A stretch of DNA of 5,203 nt from Desulfonatronospira sp. (GTDB lineage: Bacteria > Desulfobacterota > Desulfovibrionia > Desulfovibrionales > Desulfonatronovibrionaceae). Positions 1 to 5,203 of this stretch are shown piece by piece. The notes beneath the pieces are model-generated. The model ran no database searches, was not told where the DNA came from, and worked only from the letters and a program-made list of their open reading frames with translations. Position 1 is the stretch's first letter, and each line of letters starts with the position of its first letter. Location of the stretch: contig PWGS01000270.1 of NCBI GenBank assembly GCA_003554505.1, positions 1 through 5,203 on the forward strand. The letters are read 5' to 3'. The translations under genes were made by a program, and so were the position numbers.

Positions 1-117
1 ATTAAGATACGCCTCCTCATAATTGCTTGATTTCCTTGCCAAAAGAAAAAACTCCTCGTTTCCGGAAAGAAAACCAATAGCTTCAACATCCGGAAAGAAA
101 GACTTTCCGGATGGAAA
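1..117 (-). CDS. Possible partial minus-strand coding region of unknown function, running off the left edge
   Basis: Read on the minus strand, the frame from 117 down to 1 is open after an in-frame TAG at 120-118. Its translation looks like real protein, containing DVEAIGFLSG, then NEEFFLLARKSSNYEEAYLN. The plus strand is broken by stops in this stretch. No ATG exists in the frame. A TTG at 42-40, preceded by GAGGAG about 9 nt upstream, could be the start of a gene extending left, giving ARKSSNYEEAYLN after the first residue. Because the residues upstream of that TTG also look protein-like, the alternative is a gene remnant that has lost its 5' end. I do not recognise the family. Only 39 codons are visible, so it could also be chance. 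Confidence 0.3.
59..113. repeat. Cluster of three TTTCCGGA boxes with a perfect 11-bp hairpin
   Basis: A 10-bp palindrome, TTTCCGGAAA, lies at 59-68. The 12-mer TCCGGAAAGAAA occurs at 61-72 and again at 89-100. CATCCGGAAAG (87-97) and CTTTCCGGATG (103-113) form a perfect 11-bp stem with a 5-nt loop. No T-run follows on either strand, so it does not read as an intrinsic terminator. It lies about 40 nt upstream of the pilin-like gene and overlaps the possible minus-strand frame. It could be an operator, an mRNA leader structure or an intragenic repeat. The symmetry is seen directly; any function is inferred. Confidence 0.6.
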
Positions 118-153
118 CTAGTTATCTGAAAATTTAAGGTATGGAGTGTGGTT

Positions 154-345
154 ATGTTTTCTTCGCGAAATCTGAATGGTTTCTCCTTTTTGGGTTTTGT
201 TGTTGTTCTGGCCCTGATAGCTTTTTTGCTTATGATAGCAATCCCCCAGTACCTGGAATATCGGGAAAGAGATATGGAAAACTCAGGGCCGGGGGAAACT
301 CCTGTTAACATTGTACAGGTCTGGGGCCACTATCACGACGGTTGA
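154..345 (+). CDS. Short type IV pilin-like protein with prepilin-type N-terminus, lacking Glu5
   Basis: From ATG 154 the product is 63 residues. GGAG at 143-146 stands 7 nt before this ATG. A GTG at 148 is an alternative start with AAGG 8 nt upstream, adding two residues. A 9-residue leader MFSSRNLNG, with one Arg and Gly at -1, precedes a mature chain FSFLGFVVVL. The hydrophobic helix continues to IPQY. Counted from the cleavage site, Pro22, Gln23 and Tyr24 fall exactly where pilins have them. Position 5 is Gly instead of the nearly invariant Glu. The mature chain would be only 54 residues, helix plus a short polar tail ending VWGHYHDG, with no globular head. This resembles the short PilA-N pilins of Geobacter-type bacteria in size. 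It could be a minor pilin or pseudopilin, a small membrane protein, or a truncated pilin remnant. The terminator-like hairpin just downstream argues for a complete unit. No pilus assembly genes are in view. Confidence 0.6.
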   Translation: MFSSRNLNGFSFLGFVVVLALIAFLLMIAIPQYLEYRERDMENSGPGETPVNIVQVWGHYHDG

Positions 346-354
346 CATGTTCAT

Positions 355-377
355 GGTCTGAACCAGCAGACTTTTTT
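355..377 (+). terminator. Weak intrinsic terminator after the pilin-like gene
   Basis: GTCTG (356-360) and CAGAC (367-371) make a 5-bp stem, extended by a G-T pair, around a 6-nt loop. It is followed directly by six T (372-377). It begins about 10 nt after the TGA at 343-345, the expected place for a terminator of that gene. The stem is short, so strength is doubtful. Confidence 0.5.
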
Positions 378-522
378 ACCCTGTCAGTCTTGCTTCCTGC
401 ATGCGTCTCAACTGAGTTTCCTCAGCCGTGCTTTCCCGCCATGTTTTATAGCGTGGTCAGCATGGTCGGCGTGGTTCTGCCTGTTCTCTGTCAACATCAA
501 TGAAAACTTTTGTTCCGGTGAG
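378..522. other. Non-coding spacer with a small hairpin
   Basis: No credible gene is seen here. CTGAG (412-416) and CTCAG (421-425) form a 5-bp hairpin with a TTTC loop and no T-tail. Short imperfect repeats of the type GTGGTC/ATGGTC/GTGGTT occur around 453-477. The only ORFs are a 20-codon frame on + (441-503) and a 29-codon frame on - (497-408), neither with a ribosome binding site. Confidence 0.5.
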
Positions 523-536
523 TTGTATGATGCATC

Positions 537-556
537 TGCAAAAAGTCCTTTTTGCA
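537..556. repeat. Local palindrome inside the left end of the MITE-like element
   Basis: TGCAAAAAG (537-545) is followed after TC by its reverse complement CTTTTTGCA (548-556). The left terminal repeat can therefore pair either locally or with the right terminal repeat at 642-660. No T-run follows on the + strand. Confidence 0.6.
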
Positions 557-560
557 TTCA

Positions 561-588
561 CAGGAGTCAGGAGACAGGTGACAGGAAT
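561..588. repeat. Four 7-bp tandem units inside the MITE-like element
   Basis: The units are CAGGAGT, CAGGAGA, CAGGTGA and CAGGAAT, each exactly 7 bp, followed by a partial CAG (589-591). The tract lies between the terminal inverted repeats. Its 7-bp period is shared with the longer, unrelated heptamer tract after proA. Confidence 0.65.
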
Positions 589-722
589 CAGTAAAAACAA
601 AGAGTTATGGAATTGGTTTGTTCCTGAATTCTTCATTTCCTGACTTTTTGCAGGTGCATCTTGTATATGGTCTTTATAAAGAATTTGACCGGTTTTTTCT
701 TTTGAATTAAGCGGGGCTGATT

Positions 723-1166
723 GTGAAGATTCTGTATATTTTACTGGCCCTGGCAGCCGGTATCATGATGCCGGTGCAGGCCGGCATCAACGCCTTGCTG
801 GGAGCCCAGATCAAAAGCCCCATCATGGCCGCTGCAGTGTCCTTTACAGTGGGTACTGCATTCCTGATTCTGCTGTGCATCATGCTTCGTATACCCGTGC
901 CGGCTGTATCGGTCTGGGGCAAACTCCCCCTCTGGATGTGGACCGGAGGTCTGCTGGGGGCTTTTTTTGTGACCACGACCATTATTCTGGCCCCCAAGCT
1001 GGGGGCTGTCACTCTTCTGGCTTCTCTTATCACGGCCCAGATGACCGCTTCTATTATTCTGGACCATTACGGTCTTATCGGCTATCCTGTACAGCCGGTA
1101 AACATGGGGCGTATTCTCGGGGTCATATTCCTGATCCTGGGTGTCGTCCTTGTGCAGCGTTACTGA
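723..1166 (+). CDS. YdcZ-type (DUF606) small integral membrane protein, DMT superfamily
   Basis: This 147-residue hydrophobic protein matches the YdcZ/DUF606 family in length (about 140-150 residues) and pattern. About five membrane helices are predicted, near residues 3-23, 34-56, 69-89, 93-114 and 130-145. Features I recognise are PVQAGINALLG near residue 16, GGLLGAFFV at 75-83, a conserved-looking APKLGA, and AQMTASIILDHYGL at 105-118. The last resembles the family's GQ-SL-IDH-G segment. The family belongs to the drug/metabolite transporter superfamily. Its substrate is generally unknown and half-size members may work as dimers; a transport role is inferred. The start is GTG 723: an in-frame TAA at 708-710 prevents a longer form, and GGGG at 713-716 gives a modest ribosome binding site. 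The proA start is 28 bp downstream with no terminator between, so the two are probably co-transcribed. Confidence 0.85.
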   Translation: MKILYILLALAAGIMMPVQAGINALLGAQIKSPIMAAAVSFTVGTAFLILLCIMLRIPVPAVSVWGKLPLWMWTGGLLGAFFVTTTIILAPKLGAVTLLASLITAQMTASIILDHYGLIGYPVQPVNMGRILGVIFLILGVVLVQRY

Positions 1167-1184
1167 TACAAATTCCTGATATAT

Positions 1185-1190
1185 GGAGGT
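1185..1190 (+). promoter_or_regulatory. Shine-Dalgarno of proA
   Basis: GGAGGT lies about 5 nt before ATG 1195. This is a near-ideal site that fixes the proA start. Confidence 0.8.
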
Positions 1191-1194
1191 GTAA

Positions 1195-2454
1195 ATGAGC
1201 TTGGAACAACAGGTCAAAGATGTTTCCCGTAAGGCCCGGGACGCCGGCAGGCTTATGGCCAGGGCTGATTCGGAAAAGAAAAACAGGGCACTGGAAATAC
1301 TGGCGGACTTGCTGGAACAGGAAAAGGAAAAAATTCTGGAGGCCAATGCCAAAGACGTTCAGGAGGCGGAAAGAAGGGGCCTGGACAAGGCCAGGGGGGA
1401 AAGGCTGAAGCTGGACTATGGTGCTGTGAAATCCATGGCCGGGGCATGCAGGGAAGTAGCTGCCATGCATGATCCGGTTGGGGAGATCGAGTCCATGCAC
1501 AAAAGACCCAGTGGTATCACTGTGGGCAGAATGCGCATTCCCCTGGGCGTGGTGGCCATCATTTATGAATCCAGGCCCAATGTCACCATTGACGCGGCTA
1601 TTCTGTGCCTCAAGGCGGGCAATGCCGTAATTTTAAGGGGCGGATCCGAGGCGGCCAATTCCAATGAAACTCTGGCGGGCATTATATCCATGGCCCTGAC
1701 CCAGAGCGGCCTTCCTGAAAACGGCGTCTGCGGACTGCCCTCCGCCGACCGGGAAGCGGTACGCATAATGCTCAAGCAGGACGACTGCATAGACGTGGTC
1801 ATTCCCCGGGGCGGAGAGGGGCTTATCCGGGCCGTGGTCCAGGATGCAACCATGCCCGTGCTCAAGCATTACAAGGGGGTATGCCACATCTATGTTCACA
1901 GGGACGCCGACCTGGACCGGGCTGTAGATATAGTCCAGAACGCCAAGGTGCAAAGGCCCGGGGTATGCAATGCCCTGGAATGCCTGCTTGTGCACTCCGA
2001 CGTTGCAGGGGATTTTCTGCCCCGCCTGAGAGACAGACTGGAAGTGGACAGGGTGGAATACAGAGCCTGCGAAAAATCCCTGCCGCTTCTTGGAGATGCT
2101 GCCGGGCCTGCCTCTCCTGAGGACTTCGGATGCGAGTTTTTGTCCCTGACCATGGCTGTGCGGGTTGTCGACAGCCAGGACCAGGCCCAGGAGCATATAG
2201 ATAAATACGGCTCTGGACATTCCGAGGCCATACTGACCAGGGACTACTCCAGTTCCATGCGGTTCATGCGTGAAGTGGACGCATCCGCGGTATTTGTCAA
2301 CGCCTCCACCAGGTTCAACGATGGGGGACAGTTCGGGCTGGGCGCCGAAATAGGCATATCCACCTCCAAGCTGCATGCATACGGACCCATGGGGGTGCGG
2401 GAACTGACCAGCACCAAGTTCGTGGTCCTGGGGGAGGGACAGATACGTGGGTGA
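1195..2454 (+). CDS. proA: Gamma-glutamyl phosphate reductase (glutamate-5-semialdehyde dehydrogenase)
   Basis: ProA carries out the second step of proline synthesis, NADPH-dependent reduction of gamma-glutamyl phosphate to glutamate 5-semialdehyde in the cytoplasm. The 419 residues equal the usual family length (about 415-420). Visible hallmarks are the cofactor-binding region PNVTIDAAILCLKAGNAVIL (128-147) followed by RGGSEA, VIPRGGEGL (202-210), and RPGVCNALE (254-262) with the catalytic thiol Cys258. The C-terminal block runs from NASTRFNDGGQFGLGAEIG (369-387) to YGPMGVRELTSTK. All these are intact, so the enzyme should be active. Its partner proB (glutamate 5-kinase) is not next to it; the upstream neighbour is a YdcZ-like membrane protein. 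The stop codon TGA at 2452-2454 is directly followed by a heptamer repeat tract. Confidence 0.97.
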   Translation: MSLEQQVKDVSRKARDAGRLMARADSEKKNRALEILADLLEQEKEKILEANAKDVQEAERRGLDKARGERLKLDYGAVKSMAGACREVAAMHDPVGEIESMHKRPSGITVGRMRIPLGVVAIIYESRPNVTIDAAILCLKAGNAVILRGGSEAANSNETLAGIISMALTQSGLPENGVCGLPSADREAVRIMLKQDDCIDVVIPRGGEGLIRAVVQDATMPVLKHYKGVCHIYVHRDADLDRAVDIVQNAKVQRPGVCNALECLLVHSDVAGDFLPRLRDRLEVDRVEYRACEKSLPLLGDAAGPASPEDFGCEFLSLTMAVRVVDSQDQAQEHIDKYGSGHSEAILTRDYSSSMRFMREVDASAVFVNASTRFNDGGQFGLGAEIGISTSKLHAYGPMGVRELTSTKFVVLGEGQIRG

Positions 2455-2566
2455 GCACGGGGAAGATGGCATAGGGCATGGAGCATGGGGCACGGGGAAG
2501 ATGGCATGGAGCATAGGGCATGGGGAAGATGGCATAGGGCATAGGGCATGGGGCATGGGGAAGAAG
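2455..2566 (+). repeat. Perfectly phased 7-bp tandem repeat, 16 units, starting at the base after the proA stop
   Basis: The 112 bp divide into 16 consecutive 7-bp units with no insertion or deletion. There are four GCATGGG, four GCATAGG, two GCATGGA and two GCACGGG units. Three GAAGATG units (2, 7 and 11) and a terminal GAAGAAG (unit 16) complete the set. The GAAGATG-type units close blocks of four or five units, giving a higher-order order with 18-bp near-identical segments at 2455, 2490 and 2518. The tract is strongly G-rich and C-poor on the + strand. Similar GCATGGG-like heptamers are known as short tandemly repeated repetitive sequences in cyanobacteria and appear in other bacteria. Because 7 is not a multiple of 3, it creates spurious open frames on both strands. 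Confidence 0.9.
2537..2560 (+). other. Potential G-quadruplex in the heptamer tract
   Basis: GGG (2537-2539), GGG (2544-2546), GGGG (2550-2553) and GGGG (2557-2560) are separated by loops of 4, 3 and 3 nt. This satisfies the usual four-tract rule. It lies on the coding strand and so would also be in the proA-ligA transcript. Formation is inferred. Confidence 0.5.
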
Positions 2567-2580
2567 AGAGGGTGTTTAAA

Positions 2581-2604
2581 AGTATGGGAGTATGGGAGTT
2601 TGGG
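2581..2604 (+). repeat. 8-bp tandem repeat, three units, trailing into a G-rich tract
   Basis: AGTATGGG (2581-2588), AGTATGGG (2589-2596) and AGTTTGGG (2597-2604) are three adjacent 8-bp units. They are followed by degenerate GA-rich sequence to about 2625. This is a second repeat type with a different period, 14 bp after the heptamer tract ends. Confidence 0.75.
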
Positions 2605-2611
2605 AGAGGGG
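2586..2611 (+). other. Potential G-quadruplex in the octamer tract
   Basis: G-runs at 2586-2588, 2594-2596, 2602-2604 and 2608-2611 have loops of 5, 5 and 3 nt. A further GGG follows at 2613-2615. It lies on the coding strand about 90 nt before the ligA start. Formation is inferred. Confidence 0.45.
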
Positions 2612-2688
2612 AGGGAAGAGTGGGTGAAAATGCGGTGTTCGGGTGTGGGAATCCGGGCGTGCGGGAGTATGTAACCCCGGGATCTTGA

Positions 2689-4743
<2,055 letters not shown>

Positions 4744-4757
4744 TCCCAGCTTATGCG

Positions 4758-4778
4758 CCCTTGAATATTCTTTGAGGG
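4758..4778 (+). terminator. Weak hairpin after ligA, doubtful terminator
   Basis: CCCTTGAA (4758-4765) can pair with TTTGAGGG (4771-4778) over 8 bp, two of them G-T, around a 5-nt loop. It starts 15 nt after the ligA stop. No clean T-run follows; only a TTTAAGTTTT stretch begins 13 nt later. Position fits the end of the ligA transcript, but the signal is poor. Confidence 0.3.
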
Positions 4779-4872
4779 TTCAAGAAGAACTTTAAGTTTT
4801 GCAGATGTTCATTGCACTGTGCGCCAGCTTTTTCCCTGGCAAAAATATTATCATGCTGAGCAGTCAATTGTT

Positions 4873-4899
4873 TTGAATTAAGAAAAGATACGCTATACT
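4873..4899 (+). promoter_or_regulatory. Likely sigma-70-type promoter of dapB
   Basis: A strong -10 hexamer, TATACT, lies at 4894-4899. For the -35, TTGAAT at 4873-4878 has a short 15-bp spacer and TTTTGA at 4871-4876 has a 17-bp spacer, so the -35 is uncertain. Transcription would start near 4906, leaving a leader of about 30 nt. The sequence here is AT-rich compared with the flanking genes. Confidence 0.5.
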
Positions 4900-4935
4900 G
4901 GACAGGATCAAATCAATATATTTCAAGGAGGCATT

Positions 4936-5203
4936 ATGCAGACACAGGTAATCGTCATGGGAGCCAAAGGCCGCATGGGCAGCACCATTTCCAGGCTGGC
5001 CATGGAGGATTCCCAGCTTGACCTGGTGGGAGGGGTTGAAAGGGAGGGCAACCTGGACGGCCTGGAATATTTTTCATGCAGGGTGGACAGCGATCTTTCC
5101 AGGATACTGGATTCTTTTCCGGATGCTGTGGTGGTTGACTTTACAGTTCCCGAGGCAAGCATGGAAACCGTGGAGAAGTGCTCCAGCGCTGGTGCCTCGG
5201 CTG
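4936..5203 (+). CDS. dapB: 4-hydroxy-tetrahydrodipicolinate reductase, N-terminal part (cut by window edge)
   Basis: DapB reduces 4-hydroxy-tetrahydrodipicolinate to tetrahydrodipicolinate with NAD(P)H, in the cytoplasm, on the route to diaminopimelate and lysine. ATG 4936 follows an excellent AAGGAGG (4925-4931) with a 4-nt spacer. The 89 residues visible begin MQTQVIVMGAKGRMGSTISR. They contain the Rossmann dinucleotide-binding motif GAKGRMG (9-15) and the family segment VVVDFTVPEASMETV (65-79). The frame stays open to the right edge, so about two thirds of a typical 260-270-residue protein is missing, including the catalytic C-terminal domain. It is separated from ligA by 192 bp holding its own promoter-like sequence, so it probably starts a new transcript. 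Confidence 0.95.
   Translation, partial: MQTQVIVMGAKGRMGSTISRLAMEDSQLDLVGGVEREGNLDGLEYFSCRVDSDLSRILDSFPDAVVVDFTVPEASMETVEKCSSAGASA

Larger units (their letters stand above)
523..666. mobile_element. MITE-like element, 132 bp, with 19-bp terminal inverted repeats and a 6-bp target duplication
   Basis: The left end GATGCATCTGCAAAAAGTC (529-547) and the right end GACTTTTTGCAGGTGCATC (642-660) are reverse complements at 18 of 19 positions. The single difference is a T-G combination that would still pair in RNA. Directly outside both ends lies TTGTAT (523-528 and 661-666), a perfect 6-bp direct repeat consistent with target-site duplication. The element itself (529-660) has no coding capacity, so it would be non-autonomous and depend on a transposase elsewhere. 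Transcribed, it could fold into one long hairpin. It sits between the pilin-like gene and the ydcZ-like gene and ends 62 bp before the latter's start. No transposase family can be assigned from the ends alone. Confidence 0.75.

Noticed and set aside
408..497. 29-codon minus-strand ORF (MLTENRQNHADHADHAIK...) and 20-codon + ORF at 441-503
   Set aside because: Neither has a ribosome binding site or recognisable family features. The short His-Ala-Asp pattern arises from small nucleotide repeats in the spacer.
700..711. 12-mer TTTTGAATTAAG before the ydcZ-like gene, repeated at 4871-4882 before dapB
   Set aside because: An exact 12-mer match within 5.2 kb is expected about once by chance, and its distance to the two start codons differs greatly (about 11 versus 53 nt).
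2455..2566. CRISPR array
   Set aside because: Units are contiguous 7-mers with no unique spacers of 25-40 bp and no palindromic repeat.
2447..2674. 75-codon + frame over the repeat tracts
   Set aside because: Its content is translated heptamer and octamer repeats, it overlaps the proA end in another frame, and it lacks a ribosome binding site.
4797..4807. TTTTGCAGATG after ligA, matching 11 nt of the MITE end
   Set aside because: Similarity stops after 11 bases, there is no partner inverted repeat or flanking duplication, and this length is compatible with chance.
4823..4840. Hairpin GCCAG/CTGGC in the ligA-dapB spacer as a terminator
   Set aside because: It is followed by AAAAATATT rather than T on the + strand, and on the minus strand no T-run follows the stem.

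Overview
The window looks like a bacterial chromosome segment with housekeeping genes all on the + strand. It carries ydcZ-like (723-1166), proA (1195-2454), ligA (2704-4743) and the start of dapB (4936 to the right edge). Genes are fairly GC-rich and the left-hand spacer is AT-richer. ligA followed by dapB, a very short type IV pilin-like ORF and G-rich short tandem repeats would fit a deltaproteobacterial sulfate reducer of the Desulfovibrionales type. That placement is inferred from recalled gene order, not proven here.

Left third (1-722). A protein-like minus-strand frame runs off the left edge. A cluster of TTTCCGGA boxes lies over it, including a perfect 11-bp hairpin. Next is a 63-codon gene whose product reads as a type IV pilin N-terminus in exact register (G/F cleavage site, Pro22) but with Gly in place of the usual Glu5. 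A small hairpin plus T6 follows its stop. The rest of the spacer holds a 132-bp element with 19-bp terminal inverted repeats and a perfect 6-bp direct repeat (TTGTAT) at both outer edges. This is the signature of a miniature inverted-repeat transposable element.

Middle and right. The YdcZ-type membrane protein and proA (proline synthesis) are 28 bp apart and probably co-transcribed. The base after the proA stop codon begins 16 uninterrupted 7-bp repeat units. An 8-bp repeat tract follows, and both tracts can form G-quadruplexes on the coding strand. ligA, a complete NAD-dependent DNA ligase with all domains, begins after this spacer. dapB (lysine and diaminopimelate synthesis) has its own promoter-like sequence and a strong ribosome binding site, and is cut by the window edge.

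The core genes are ordinary. The most unusual content is the MITE-like element, the pilin-like microprotein and the phased heptamer tract between proA and ligA. I see no multi-gene defence or other novel system.
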